Below are positions 8,796 to 18,308 of a stretch of DNA of 64,000 nucleotides, in pieces (position 1 is the first letter of the stretch; every line of letters starts with the position of its first letter). The notes under the pieces are model-generated. The model saw only the letters and a list, made by a program, of their open reading frames with translations, searched no databases and was not told where the DNA came from. Source of the DNA: Salinicola halophyticus (GTDB taxonomy: Bacteria; Pseudomonadota; Gammaproteobacteria; Pseudomonadales; Halomonadaceae); assembly GCF_003206695.1 (NCBI RefSeq), contig NZ_PZJN01000007.1, positions 62,001 through 126,000 of the forward strand, written 5' to 3'. The position numbers and the translations under genes are program-made.

Positions 8796-9737
8796 GTGAA
8801 TACCATCTTCGGCGCCATCGTTCCCATCTTCATCCTGCTGGGCATCGGCTATCTGGCCGTGCTCAAACGTGTCGTCGACAAGGCCCATATCCAGGGGATG
8901 GGGCGATACGTGATCAATATCGCCCTGCCTGCACTGGTGATCCAGGCACTGCTCCAGCGCCCGCTGGGCGAGGTCTTCAACGTGCCCTACCTGCTGGTCT
9001 ACGGACTGGGTTCAGGGCTCGCCTTTGCCATCACCTTCAGCATGGTAACGCTGCGCGGCAATGCACCGCTGGAGCGACGGGCGATGTATGCGCTCGGCAC
9101 GTCGGCCTCCAACAGCGGCTTCATCGGCTATCCGGTGGCGGTGCTGGTGGTCGGCCCCACGGCAGGCATTGCCTTGGCGCTCAACATGCTGATCGAGAAT
9201 CTACTGGTGATTCCGACGGCGCTGATACTCGCCGAGCTCGGCCGCCAGGCCCAGGGCGGCGTGTGGAAGACAGCGAAACCGGTGGCGCTACGCATCCTGC
9301 GCCATCCGCTGATCATCGCCATCGCCGTGGGCACACTGCTCGCCGCGCTGGAGCTGCATCCACCGGCCCCGATTGCCCGGGTGCTGGAAATGCTCGCCGC
9401 TTCATCCTCGCCGGTGGCACTGTTCGTCATCGGCGGCACGCTGTGCGGTCTGCGCGTGCGTGGCATGGTCAAGCGTGTGACCCGGATCGCGCTCGCCAAG
9501 CTCTCCCTGCACCCGCTCTGCATACTGCTGATGGTACTGCTGATCCCCGGGCTCGATCCGGTGTTCGCCACCGCCGCCATCATCTTTGCCTGCGCCCCGA
9601 TGCTCTCCATGTATCCGCTGCTCGGCCAGCGCTACGGATTCGGCGAGCTGGGCACGGCGGCGATGGTAATGGCAACGATACTGTCGGCGCTGACACTGGC
9701 ATTGGGAATCTGGCTCAGCCATCTGTGGTTGATGTAG
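8796..9737 (+). CDS. AEC-family (auxin efflux carrier type) transporter
   Basis: A protein of about 313 residues with ten hydrophobic helices. It matches the AEC family (bacterial MleP/MdcF-like carriers): N-terminal VNTIFGAIVPIFILLGIGYLA, NIALPALVIQ in helix 2, and ASNSGFIGYPVAVLVVG near the middle, with the GxPL-type LRHPLIIAIAVG and FACAPMLSMYPLLGQRYG in the second half. The GTG at 8796 puts the N-terminus at the usual family position; an ATG at 8754 and a TTG at 8730 would add 14 or 22 residues and cannot be excluded. Likely exports or exchanges a dicarboxylate; substrate unknown. Confidence 0.85.
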   Translation: MNTIFGAIVPIFILLGIGYLAVLKRVVDKAHIQGMGRYVINIALPALVIQALLQRPLGEVFNVPYLLVYGLGSGLAFAITFSMVTLRGNAPLERRAMYALGTSASNSGFIGYPVAVLVVGPTAGIALALNMLIENLLVIPTALILAELGRQAQGGVWKTAKPVALRILRHPLIIAIAVGTLLAALELHPPAPIARVLEMLAASSSPVALFVIGGTLCGLRVRGMVKRVTRIALAKLSLHPLCILLMVLLIPGLDPVFATAAIIFACAPMLSMYPLLGQRYGFGELGTAAMVMATILSALTLALGIWLSHLWLM

Positions 9738-9776
9738 AGCGCGCCAGTTTCTGTGTTCTTCCGTTTGTCCATTTTT

Positions 9777-10601
9777 CTATTTTTTCGATGTCCGCAACGA
9801 CTCCAGCGCGTGCTTGCCCTGAAGCGCGGCCATTCCCGTTGGCATGACGGCGAGTGCATCGCTGAAGATCTCAAGCGACAGCGGCCCCTGATATCCAGTC
9901 TGATCGAGCGCCGTCAGAAAGCGTTCGAGGGGTAATTCGCCGTCGCCGGGAAACGCCCGCCGATGCCGGCTCAGCGATTGCAGATCCTGCCCCCGCGGCA
10001 GGGGCGAATCGGCGAGCTGTACCAGACCGATCCTGTCACCGGGGATGGTGGCGAGGGTTTCCAGTTCGAGCTCACGAGCGAGGATGTGATAGCTGTCCAG
10101 CACGAGGGAGAGCGCGGGATGATCGGCCTGCTGAACGATCTGCCAGGCATCGCGATAATCGAAGACGTGGCGCCCCCACGCCAGCGCTTCATAGCCCACG
10201 CGCATCTCCCGCTCGGCGGCCAGCATCGCCAGATCGTTCAAGGTCTCGGCGGCGCGCTCAGATTCGCTCGAGGCGTCCTCCCGCGTGGTGCTGCAGGCAA
10301 GCAGAAAGCTCCCACCGAGATCGGCCAGCGTATCGAACTGACGGTTGGCGTCGTCGAGCATTTTTCGGTGCAGGCCTGACGGCAGCGCCTCGGCGTCACG
10401 AAACGGTTGTAGCGCCACCACGGTCAGGCCTAGCTCGCGGCAGCGATCGCCCACGGCTCGCGGCGACAAGCCACTCGCCTGCAGATCGTCGACGAATATC
10501 TCCACGCCCTCGAACCCGGCTCGTGCGATCGCCTCGAGCTTGTTCATCATCTCGCCGCTCAGGCACAGCGTCGCCATCGAAGTCTTCGTCATCGGTTTCA
10601 C
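9777..10601 (-). CDS. Sugar phosphate isomerase/epimerase-fold enzyme, likely 3-dehydroshikimate dehydratase
   Basis: A 274-residue TIM-barrel protein of the AP-endonuclease-2 superfamily. The N-terminus MATLCLSGEMMNKLEAIARAGFEGVEIF (read as LCLSGEMMNKLEAIA and AGFEGVEIF), the metal-ligand segments VGYEALAWGRHVFDY, LVLDSYHILAR and the terminal LSLEIFSD resemble the N-terminal half of Pseudomonas QuiC1, which converts 3-dehydroshikimate to protocatechuate. The HPPD-like C-terminal half of QuiC1 is absent. The gene stands alone on the minus strand, followed by the convergent AEC carrier. The general fold is certain; the exact substrate is inference. Confidence 0.78.
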   Translation of the reverse strand: MKPMTKTSMATLCLSGEMMNKLEAIARAGFEGVEIFVDDLQASGLSPRAVGDRCRELGLTVVALQPFRDAEALPSGLHRKMLDDANRQFDTLADLGGSFLLACSTTREDASSESERAAETLNDLAMLAAEREMRVGYEALAWGRHVFDYRDAWQIVQQADHPALSLVLDSYHILARELELETLATIPGDRIGLVQLADSPLPRGQDLQSLSRHRRAFPGDGELPLERFLTALDQTGYQGPLSLEIFSDALAVMPTGMAALQGKHALESLRTSKK

Positions 10602-10794
10602 ACACGTCCCTCCCTTTCGATGCGCGCCATCGCACTATTCGCCCGAGTCTTTAGCCTAGAAGAAAACGATAACGAGGCCATGCATTCGATACGTCGATAC
10701 ATCATCTACGCTGACCGCACGGTCGTTGGTCGGGTCCGGATGGCCTGGAACGACAACGACAGATACCGATCTTGGCCGGGGAGGCCGCTGCGTT

Positions 10795-11664
10795 ATGTCA
10801 GGATCACTGAAGGGAACGCTCTTTATCACGTTGGCAGCGATGTTCTGGGGGATATCCGGCGGCCTGGCGAGTCTGTTAATGCAGCAAGGTTGGGACCCTT
10901 ACCTGATATCGTTCTACCGCGGCGCGATCGGCCTGGTCTGCATGCTGGCCTGGTTCGTCGTCCATCCATTGCGCAACCTGCGTTTCGGCTGGCGACTCGT
11001 CGCCTGGTCGGTGGTCGCGGGCCTTGGCGTGGCCGGCAACTTCACCTTCTACTTCCTGAGCATCTCGAACGCCAACGTGGCGATTGCCGCCACCTTGATG
11101 TACACCGCACCGCTGTTCGTTTTTCTGGTGTCCTTCGCCTGTGGGCTGGAAAAACCGACAGGGAAGAAATGGGCCTCGATCGCCGCAGTGATGGTCGGTA
11201 TCGTGCTGCTGACCGATATCCTGCGCAGCGGCACGGGCCAAGTTTCGGTCTGGGGCATCGCCTGCGGCCTGCTCTCGGGGCTGTCCTATGCACTGTTCAT
11301 CTTCGGCTTTCGCTACGCCAGGGCCCAGGGGCCGGCTCAGGCGGTGCTGTCGATCGCCTTCCTGGTACTGACGCTACTGTTGCTGGCGTTTGTCGACTTC
11401 CGACAGATGCAGAAAGTGCCGTTTACCGACGATGCCTATGGTTTCCTGTTATTGGGACTGTTCGGCGCGGGTATCTCCTTTTACCTCTACTTGCCCGGGC
11501 TGAGACGAACTTCGCCCTCGGCGGCTTCGATGGTCGCCATGGTGGAGCCTGTCACGGCATCTCTGTTCGGCTTCGTCGTGCTGGGGCAGACGCTCGCTCC
11601 GCTGCAGCTGACGGGCATGGCGATCATTCTGATTACCATTACCTTACTGAGCTTGCAGCGCTGA
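10795..11664 (+). CDS. DMT-superfamily EamA-type permease
   Basis: A 289-residue membrane protein with ten helices in two EamA repeats. The first repeat starts LFITLAAMFWGISGGLA and contains FYRGAIGL and NFTFYFLSISNANVAIAATL; the second repeat contains GLLSGLSYALFIFGFRYA and the closing PSAASMVAMVEPVTASLFGF, the family's characteristic helix 9 region. The ATG at 10795 has GGGGAGG about ten bases upstream. DMT/EamA proteins export or import amino acids, nucleotides or drugs; no specific substrate can be assigned. It precedes an SLC13 carrier by 75 bases. Confidence 0.88.
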   Translation: MSGSLKGTLFITLAAMFWGISGGLASLLMQQGWDPYLISFYRGAIGLVCMLAWFVVHPLRNLRFGWRLVAWSVVAGLGVAGNFTFYFLSISNANVAIAATLMYTAPLFVFLVSFACGLEKPTGKKWASIAAVMVGIVLLTDILRSGTGQVSVWGIACGLLSGLSYALFIFGFRYARAQGPAQAVLSIAFLVLTLLLLAFVDFRQMQKVPFTDDAYGFLLLGLFGAGISFYLYLPGLRRTSPSAASMVAMVEPVTASLFGFVVLGQTLAPLQLTGMAIILITITLLSLQR

Positions 11665-11739
11665 CGCCGAAAGAGATGGACCAGCGGCTGGATCACTCGC
11701 TGGTATACTCCCGTCTCGCTCGTCTCTGGATTCGTCGCG

Positions 11740-13119
11740 ATGTCATTTTCGCTTACCGCTCTTCCCTGGCGCCATCGGGTTTCACTGCTGGCCTTGCTGG
11801 GCGCTCTCGGCTGGCTGTTGCTGGGTAGCGCCGACGGCTCGGTGCTGCAGGCCGGTATCGTCGTGGTGCTCTGCATCGGCCTGTGGGCCACGGGCTGGTT
11901 GCCACAGTGGCTGACCGCGCTGATCTTCTTCACCCTGTGTACCGTGGCCAAGGTCGCGCCGGCGTCGACGGCGTTCGCCGGCTTCGAATCGGCGGCGACC
12001 TGGCTGGTGTTCTCGGGCATGGTGATCGGCGCCGCGATCAATTACACCGGCCTGGGCGAGCGCGTTGCCGCCAGAGTCGGGCCTCATCTCGCGTCAGGTT
12101 ATCCACAGGCGGTCGTCGGCGTAGGCCTGCTGGGGTTGATCGCCTCGTTCTTCATGCCGTCGGCGATGGGCCGGATCGTGCTGCTGGTGCCGATCCTGCT
12201 GACGCTGGCCGATCGGTTCGGCTACGCCGCCGACAATCCCGGACGTACCGGCGTGCTGCTCAGCGGCATCATGTCGAGCTTCTTGCCCACCTTCACGATC
12301 CTGCCGGCCAACGTGCCCAACAACGTGTTGATGGGCGCCAGCGAAGCCGTGCTCGGCTTCTCGCCCAGCTATGGCGAATATCTGCTGTTGCACTTTCCGA
12401 TTCTGGGGCTGCTCAAGTGGGTGCTGATCATGGGATTGATCCTGTGGCAGTTCCGCGCTGCGGCGCCATCGCCGTTCTCGACGGAGCCGCCCTCGAAGCT
12501 TGGCCGCGGTGGCGCCATGATGGGCGCACTGCTGGCTTTCGCTGTGCTGATGTGGATGACCGATGCCTGGCACGGCATCTCGCCGGCCTGGATCGGCATG
12601 GTGGTGGCGTTGGCTTGCCTGTTCCCCGGCAGCGGCCTGCTGCCGGCCCGGCCATTGCAGCAGATGAATCTCGAGCCATTCATCTACGTGGCCGGCATCG
12701 TCAGCCTGGGCGCGCTGGCGCATGAGAGCGGATTGGGCGAGGCGATCGCCGGCCGGCTGCTCGACGTGCTGCCGCTATCGCCGGATGCGCCCGCCGGCAA
12801 CTTCGCCTGGCTCTCGGTGATCGCCACGGTGCTGGGCATGCTGGTCACGCTGCCCGGCGTCCCCGCCGTGATGACGCCGCTGGCGCCACAGCTGGCCGAT
12901 GTCACCGGATGGTCGCCGTCGGCCGTGGTGATGTCCCAGGTCATCGGCTTCTCGACCGTGGTGTTTCCCTATCAGTCGCCACCGCTGATCATCGGCTTGA
13001 TCACCTCCGGCGTGAGCATCCGCCAGGCCATGCGGATCACGTTGCCGCTGGCGCTGATCACCATCGTGCTGCTTTGGCCGTTGGACTTCGTCTGGTGGCG
13101 GTGGCTGGGCGTGATCTGA
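11740..13119 (+). CDS. SLC13/DASS-family anion permease
   Basis: A 459-residue protein with about 12 helices. It fits the SLC13 (divalent anion:Na+ symporter) and arsenite-permease-like fold: GLWATGWLPQWLTALIFF early, ESAATWLVFSGMVIGAAI, the first hairpin region SFFMPSAMGRIVLLVPI with conserved Ser/Met, and the second-repeat LVTLPGVPAVMTPLAPQLA and VVFPYQSPPLIIGL. Such carriers move dicarboxylates, citrate or sulfate. The position among carriers for organic acids favours a carboxylate, but this is inference. Ends about 170 bases before msrP. Confidence 0.87.
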   Translation: MSFSLTALPWRHRVSLLALLGALGWLLLGSADGSVLQAGIVVVLCIGLWATGWLPQWLTALIFFTLCTVAKVAPASTAFAGFESAATWLVFSGMVIGAAINYTGLGERVAARVGPHLASGYPQAVVGVGLLGLIASFFMPSAMGRIVLLVPILLTLADRFGYAADNPGRTGVLLSGIMSSFLPTFTILPANVPNNVLMGASEAVLGFSPSYGEYLLLHFPILGLLKWVLIMGLILWQFRAAAPSPFSTEPPSKLGRGGAMMGALLAFAVLMWMTDAWHGISPAWIGMVVALACLFPGSGLLPARPLQQMNLEPFIYVAGIVSLGALAHESGLGEAIAGRLLDVLPLSPDAPAGNFAWLSVIATVLGMLVTLPGVPAVMTPLAPQLADVTGWSPSAVVMSQVIGFSTVVFPYQSPPLIIGLITSGVSIRQAMRITLPLALITIVLLWPLDFVWWRWLGVI

Positions 13120-13286
13120 GCGCGACCCGGATTTTTTGACAGGGCGAGGGAATAGATCACCTAGACTGAGCGTCATACGGGCTTCAGATAGCAAGCCTCG
13201 GCACGCACCGGCCGGAGCAATACGCATCCAGCCGCGCGCTGCCAGCGTATCCACGACATGCCACTACAGGCGGTTGGAGACTCATC

Positions 13287-14318
13287 ATGTTGATCAAGAT
13301 TGCCAAACCCAGCGATCTGCGCGAATCGGACGTCACCCCGGAGCCGGTCTATTTCTCGCGCCGTCGCTTCATGGGCGGCGTGGTCGGCGTCGGTGCGGGC
13401 CTGGGTATTAGCCTGGCGCTGGCCGGGCGAGCCCAGGCCGCCGCGTCGGACTATCAGGACGTACCGGCAGGCAATCCGCCGGGCTGGTTCGACGCCAAGC
13501 TCAAAGAGGCCGAGTGGGACAGCGTGGTTCCCGCCGATCGTCAGCTGGACAAGCTGACGCCGTTCGATGACGCCACCCACTACAACAACTTCTACGAATT
13601 CGGCACCGGCAAGAGCGACCCGGCGCGCAATGCCGACTCGCTCAAGACCCAGCCGTGGAGCGTGGTGATCGACGGCGAGGTCAACAATGGCGGGCGATTC
13701 GACCTCGAGGATATCGCCAAACCGTCGCGCCTGCAGGAGCGCATCTATCGGCTGCGCTGCGTCGAGGCCTGGTCGATGGTGATTCCATGGCTGGGCATTC
13801 CGCTGGGAGACGTCATCAAGCGCGCCGAGCCAACCTCGAAGGCCAAGTACGTCAAGTTCGAGACGCTGGTCGCACCGGATCAGATGCCGGGGCAGGACTC
13901 GTCGTTCGCGCTGATCGACTGGCCCTACACCGAAGGCCTGCGCATGGACGAGGCGATGCACCCGCTGGCGATTCTCGGGCTCGGCATGTACGGCCGCGAG
14001 CTGCCCAACCAGAACGGCGCTCCGTTCCGGCTGATCGTGCCGTGGAAATACGGCTTCAAGAGCATCAAGTCGATCGTGCGCATCTCGCTGGTCGAAGAGC
14101 AGCCGGTCAACTCGTGGCAGGCGATCGCCCCGGACGAATACGGCTTCTATGCCAACGTCAATCCCGAGGTCGACCACCCGCGCTGGAGCCAGGCCACCGA
14201 GCGCCGGCTGCCCAACAGCCTGTTCAATCCCAACATCATCGATACGCGAATGTTCAACGGCTACGCCGACGAGGTCGCGAGCCTCTATCAGGGCATGGAT
14301 CTGAGGAAGAACTTTTAA
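13287..14318 (+). CDS. msrP: Protein-methionine-sulfoxide reductase catalytic subunit MsrP (YedY)
   Basis: A 343-residue periplasmic molybdoenzyme that repairs oxidised methionine in envelope proteins. A Tat signal is visible (SRRRFMGG then a hydrophobic stretch ending AQAAA). The sulfite-oxidase-type fold has [15 protein letters not shown] carrying the Mo-ligating Cys and the later [15 protein letters not shown] segment typical of YedY. The ATG at 13287 has GGAG eight bases upstream. It overlaps msrQ (TAATG), which supplies electrons from the quinone pool. Confidence 0.96.
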   Translation: MLIKIAKPSDLRESDVTPEPVYFSRRRFMGGVVGVGAGLGISLALAGRAQAAASDYQDVPAGNPPGWFDAKLKEAEWDSVVPADRQLDKLTPFDDATHYNNFYEFGTGKSDPARNADSLKTQPWSVVIDGEVNNGGRFDLEDIAKPSRLQERIYRLRCVEAWSMVIPWLGIPLGDVIKRAEPTSKAKYVKFETLVAPDQMPGQDSSFALIDWPYTEGLRMDEAMHPLAILGLGMYGRELPNQNGAPFRLIVPWKYGFKSIKSIVRISLVEEQPVNSWQAIAPDEYGFYANVNPEVDHPRWSQATERRLPNSLFNPNIIDTRMFNGYADEVASLYQGMDLRKNF

Positions 14319-14956
14319 TGTCGATGCCGCGCTATACGCTGACGCTCTGGCGCATCGCGGTGTCCATCGCTGCGCTGGTGCCGCTGGCCTGGTGGAGCTC
14401 GCAGGTCGCGATCAACGCCGCCGGGCCGGAACCTGGCAAATACCTGTTGCTCAATATCGGCCAGGGCATTTTATGGATGCTGCTGTTGACGCTCAGCCTG
14501 ACCCCGCTGACCAAGCTGACGCGCTGGAAGGGTTTCAACCTGATCCGCCGTCAGCTCGGCCTGTGGACGCTGGCCTATGCGTTGCTGCACCTGTTCTGCT
14601 ATGCCGTCTTCATTCTGGGGCTGGATCTGTCCCGGCTGGGCAGCGAGATCGTTCGTCGCCCCTACATTATCGTCGGCATGCTGGCGCTCACCGGGCTGAT
14701 CATCATGGGCGTGACATCCAATAAATGGTCGATGCGCAAGCTGGGCAAGAGATGGAAGACGCTCCACAAGATCGTCTATCTGGTGCTCGGTCTGGGTCTG
14801 CTGCACTTCCTGTGGGTGGTCCGTGCCGATCTGGAGCAGTGGAGCCTCTATGCCGCCGTCGGCGCCCTGCTGATGATTCTGCGCCTGCCGCCCATTGCCC
14901 GACAGCTGCCGAAATTCCGCCAGCGGCTCAAGCGGCCCGGGCGTGCGCACGCCTGA
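14318..14956 (+). CDS. msrQ: Heme-binding membrane subunit MsrQ (YedZ)
   Basis: A 212-residue membrane protein with six hydrophobic helices of the ferric-reductase-like domain family. His residues expected to bind heme are seen in LAYALLHLFCY, WKTLHKIVYL and GLLHFLW. The family motif TSNKWSMRKLGKRWKTLHK (TSNKW...LGKRW) is present. The start overlaps the msrP stop; MSMPR gives a second possible ATG two codons later. MsrQ passes electrons from flavin and quinone to MsrP. Confidence 0.95.
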   Translation: MSMPRYTLTLWRIAVSIAALVPLAWWSSQVAINAAGPEPGKYLLLNIGQGILWMLLLTLSLTPLTKLTRWKGFNLIRRQLGLWTLAYALLHLFCYAVFILGLDLSRLGSEIVRRPYIIVGMLALTGLIIMGVTSNKWSMRKLGKRWKTLHKIVYLVLGLGLLHFLWVVRADLEQWSLYAAVGALLMILRLPPIARQLPKFRQRLKRPGRAHA

Positions 14957-15191
14957 GCCCGTGCTTTCTTGCGGCCTTCACTCTCTTGCAGCCTGCACTC
15001 TTGTGACCTGAGCGATTGCGGCCTGGACTCGAAACCGCCTCGCGCCTCGGGGGTGGGTCGGGTATTTCGCTAGACTTTCGTCGAATCATTGCCTCAGGAG
15101 GCCGGGTTTGTCGGTAAGCTCGTGCGTCCCCTACCTTGCTGGCGATGCGCCATCGTCGGCGGTATTACGATCTTCAGCCGGAGAGTCTTTC

Positions 15192-16178
15192 ATGAGCAAG
15201 CGCATCCTGGCGTATCGTCGCCTCAACGACCATCAGCTCGATCAGCTACGCAGCCAATTTCATGTCGACTACTTCGACAAGCTCGAGTCACCCGACGATC
15301 CGGCGTTTCGCGAAGCCCTGAGCCAGGCCCACGGCCTGATCGGCGCAGGCGTCACCATGACGCCGGAACTGCTCGATGCCGCCCCCAATCTTGAAGCGAT
15401 CGCCAGCATCTCGGTAGGCGTGGACAATTACTCGGTGGATGAGCTGACGACCCGCGGCATTCTGCTCTGCAACACGCCGGACGTACTCACCGAGACCACT
15501 GCCGACACCGGTTTTTCGCTGATCATGGCGAGCGCCCGGCGGGTGGTGGAGCTGGCCGACTACGTCAGACGTGGCGACTGGAAGTCGAGCATCGGCCCTG
15601 AACAGTTCGGCAGCGACGTGCACGGCAAGACGCTCGGCATGGTCGGGTTCGGGCGTATCGGCCAGGCCATCGCCCGCCGCGGCGCGCTGGGTTTCGGCAT
15701 GAAGATCCTCTATGCCAAGGCCTCGCCCAAACCGGACCTGGAAGCGGAGCTGGGCGCCCGCCGCTGCGAGCTGGACGAACTGCTGCAACAGTCCGACTTC
15801 GTCTGCGCCATCGTGCCGCTGACCCCGGAAACCCGCCAGTTGATCGGCGCCCGCGAATTCGAGTTGATGAAGGAGAGCGCCATTTTCATCAATATTTCCC
15901 GCGGGCAGGTGGTCGATGAGCAAGCCATGATTCAGGCGCTCGAGAGCGGCCAGATTCGCGGCGCCGGCCTCGATGTGTTCGAGCAGGAACCGCTGCAGTC
16001 CGATTCGCCGCTACCCAGGATGCCCAACGTGGTGGCCTTGCCGCATATCGGTTCGGCAACGCATGAGACCCGTACCGCCATGGCGCAGCGTGCCGTGGAC
16101 AACATGATGCTGGCGCTGGATGGCAAGCGCCCGCTCAGTCCGGTCAACGAGGAAGCCTGGGGCGACAAACTGAATTGA
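15192..16178 (+). CDS. ghrB: 2-hydroxyacid dehydrogenase, glyoxylate/hydroxypyruvate reductase (GhrB-like)
   Basis: A 328-residue NAD(P)H-dependent D-isomer-specific 2-hydroxyacid dehydrogenase. The nucleotide-binding domain has GMVGFGRIGQAIARRG (GxGxxG); the catalytic Arg lies in NISRGQVVDE, Glu in GLDVFEQEP and His in LPHIGSATHE. The N-terminal catalytic domain has SISVGVDNYSVDEL typical of GhrB/TkrA enzymes, which reduce glyoxylate, hydroxypyruvate and 2-ketogluconate. The ATG at 15192 has GGAGA upstream. Symbol is by family resemblance; gluconate-type substrates remain possible. Confidence 0.85.
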   Translation: MSKRILAYRRLNDHQLDQLRSQFHVDYFDKLESPDDPAFREALSQAHGLIGAGVTMTPELLDAAPNLEAIASISVGVDNYSVDELTTRGILLCNTPDVLTETTADTGFSLIMASARRVVELADYVRRGDWKSSIGPEQFGSDVHGKTLGMVGFGRIGQAIARRGALGFGMKILYAKASPKPDLEAELGARRCELDELLQQSDFVCAIVPLTPETRQLIGAREFELMKESAIFINISRGQVVDEQAMIQALESGQIRGAGLDVFEQEPLQSDSPLPRMPNVVALPHIGSATHETRTAMAQRAVDNMMLALDGKRPLSPVNEEAWGDKLN

Positions 16179-16342
16179 GGCGCCCTTTCTATTCCCGAAA
16201 GCGGCACTTCGCCATTGATCGAGCATGAAGCGCGGGCTTCCTGATTCAGGAATAGTATCTCCGAGCGGCAAGTTATCGAGTGGCTTCCGGCGAACTCGAG
16301 CTATGCTGATCGAGTCTTTTCCATGGCCACTAAGGGGACGTG

Positions 16343-16468
16343 ATGAAAATAGCCATCGTGATCGTAGTACTGGGTTTGGCGGGTTGCATCTACATGATCT
16401 CTCACTGGGGAGAAACGGATGACTGTGGCGATTCTGCCAAGGCCAACGTGGAATGCCAGACGAAGTAG
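16343..16468 (+). CDS. 41-residue predicted small lipoprotein or membrane peptide
   Basis: A short frame beginning MKIAIVIVVLGLAGC and ending ...VECQTK. The ATG is preceded by AAGGGGACGTG, a good ribosome site. The N-terminus is one Lys followed by a hydrophobic core and a lipobox-like LAGC, with Cys15 as the possible lipidated residue; alternatively it is a single-pass membrane peptide. Two further Cys occur in the soluble tail. No family was recognised. It stands alone 164 bases after the hydroxyacid dehydrogenase gene. Confidence 0.5.
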   Translation: MKIAIVIVVLGLAGCIYMISHWGETDDCGDSAKANVECQTK

Positions 16469-16951
16469 GTAGCAGGTAGCCAAACGGGTGGGCGGCAACT
16501 TGTCGCCCGTCTCGCACTGGTATCGCCCTCACACCAGATCTTTCCCACCCCAAGTAACCCGCCCGGTAACTGGCACACCCGGCTTTGCGCGAGCCAGACG
16601 ATCTCGATCAGGTTCTCGTCATGACGCCGGTCTTCAGTGGGATGCTGGTAGTCATCGGCCCACTAACCGCCTTCGCGAGCAGATTCTCAATCTGCCTCAG
16701 ACTTTCGGCCCTGACGCGAAATCAGGCCAGTCGCTCAAAAAGTGTGCAATTTCTGGGGAGCTTCTCACTCTGGCTTGTCAATACCGAGCGAGGCGACTAA
16801 AGTTGCAAGATAGATTGAAAACAGTGTTCCGTAATCCTTTACCTTTCGATTACGGTGCCGATAATGACAGAACTGGAGCTACTCAGCGGTAGACCGCTTC
16901 ATCGGCGGCCCGCGTTCTTATCCACCGACAGCGCCCTCGAGGCGACCCATC
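16469..16951. other. 483-base stretch without a recognisable gene
   Basis: Short frames exist on the plus strand (for example 16585-16800) but have no ribosome site, no family likeness and lower codon quality than neighbours. The last 130 bases are AT-richer (around GTTCCGTAATCC and CGATTACGGTGCC) and probably hold the promoter of the phosphatase gene. Confidence 0.5.
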
Positions 16952-17632
16952 ATGCCCGATCCCCTCTGCCTGCTATTCGACTGCGACGGTACTCTGGTCG
17001 ACAGTGAACCTCTGCTCGCCGAAGTCATGGCGAAATATCTGAATCAGGCCGGCCTGCCCTTCAAGGCCAACGACTACATGACCGACTTTCGCGGCGCGCG
17101 ATTTGCCAGCATCGTCTCCCATCTGGAGCGTCTGCATGGGCAACTCGACGAGCCCGTTCGTCAGCGTATCGAGACGGCGATGCGCCAGGAGATGCACGAG
17201 CGCATGCTGGATGAGCTCGAACCGATCGCCGGGGTGCCCGAAGCTCTCGATGCTCTGGGCTCGCTGCCCCGCTGCGTCGCCTCCAACGGCCCCGAAGCCA
17301 AGATCCGTCGAGCGCTCGATAGCACCGGCCTGCGCGGCTTCTTCGGCGACCATATCTACAGCGCCTATACCGTGGGCAGCTGGAAACCGGCCCCGGGCCT
17401 GTTCCTACACGCCGGGCGCGACATGGGCTTCGCCCCCGCCGATTGCATCGTGATCGACGATGCTCAGGTCGGTGTGCGTGCCGCGCTGGCAGCGGGCATG
17501 CGGGTCGTCCATATCAATCGCTTCGCCGATCATGAACCCACGCCTGCCGGCGCCATCGGCATCAACGATATGCGCGAACTGCCGGCCGTGATCGATAGGC
17601 TGATACCGTCGCTTGCCGTCGGAAATTACTAG
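16952..17632 (+). CDS. HAD-IA family phosphatase (YieH-like)
   Basis: A 226-residue haloacid dehalogenase-type hydrolase. Motif I is LLFDCDGTLVD with nucleophile Asp10 and Asp12; motif II is CVASNGP; motif III Lys is in GSWKPAPGLFLHAG; motif IV is CIVIDDAQVGVRAALAAGM. The helical cap between motifs I and II is of C1 type. Closest family resemblance is to E. coli YieH (6-phosphogluconate phosphatase) and beta-phosphoglucomutase-type members. Substrate is not determined. Confidence 0.88.
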   Translation: MPDPLCLLFDCDGTLVDSEPLLAEVMAKYLNQAGLPFKANDYMTDFRGARFASIVSHLERLHGQLDEPVRQRIETAMRQEMHERMLDELEPIAGVPEALDALGSLPRCVASNGPEAKIRRALDSTGLRGFFGDHIYSAYTVGSWKPAPGLFLHAGRDMGFAPADCIVIDDAQVGVRAALAAGMRVVHINRFADHEPTPAGAIGINDMRELPAVIDRLIPSLAVGNY

Positions 17633-17810
17633 TCGCCTTTTCCAGACTTGAAGCCGGCTCTCGATCCGCACAGACGATTCACACGACGTCTGAATGCGGT
17701 AGAGCCCATCGCGGCCCGCGCCAATCGCTCGGGCCGCGACCGTTTCGGATGGCTCGTTTTCGGGCTGATCGCTGCGTTATCATGCGGCTTTCACGTTTTC
17801 CGGAGTTCCC

Positions 17811-18185
17811 ATGCCCTCGATTCAGGATCAGCTACGCGGTCTGGTCTACTCCACCGAGCATGGCGAGACTTGCCCCGAGTGTCGTCAGCCCGTGGCCGAG
17901 TGCCAATGTCGCGATCGCGAGGAAGCCGAGCGGATCGCGGCGCTCGACGGTGTCGTGCGTATCCGCCGCGAGACCAGCGGCCGCAAAGGCAAGGGCGTGA
18001 CCACGATCCAGGGCGTGCCGCTGGGTGGCGACGAGCTGGGTGCGCTGGCCAAGACGTTGAAAAAGCGCTGCGGCACCGGCGGCGCGGTCAAGGATGGCGT
18101 AATCGAGATCCAGGGCGATCATCGCGAGGTGATCAAGCGCGAGCTGGAGTCGCGCGGCTTCAAGGTCAAGCTGGCCGGCGGCTGA
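17811..18185 (+). CDS. yciH: eIF1/SUI1-family translation factor YciH
   Basis: A 124-residue protein. The N-terminal part carries an odd Cys cluster (CPECRQPVAECQC), the C-terminal SUI1 domain spans about 45-124 with RRETSGRKGKGVTTIQGV, LKKRCGTGGAVKDGVIEIQG and the closing ...ESRGFKVKLAGG. YciH is the bacterial eIF1 homologue, which acts on initiation fidelity at the 30S subunit. Length and motifs are normal for the family. Confidence 0.93.
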   Translation: MPSIQDQLRGLVYSTEHGETCPECRQPVAECQCRDREEAERIAALDGVVRIRRETSGRKGKGVTTIQGVPLGGDELGALAKTLKKRCGTGGAVKDGVIEIQGDHREVIKRELESRGFKVKLAGG

Positions 18186-18308
18186 GGCCACCGCCATTAC
18201 GGCTGTCGCCTGACTTGAGTATCGCCATCGACCCCGGGAATTTCCGACGCCGGCGCGTGTCACACCTCTCGCGCTTCTGCTTTCGCCTTCATTCCAGCAA
18301 GGATCTCG

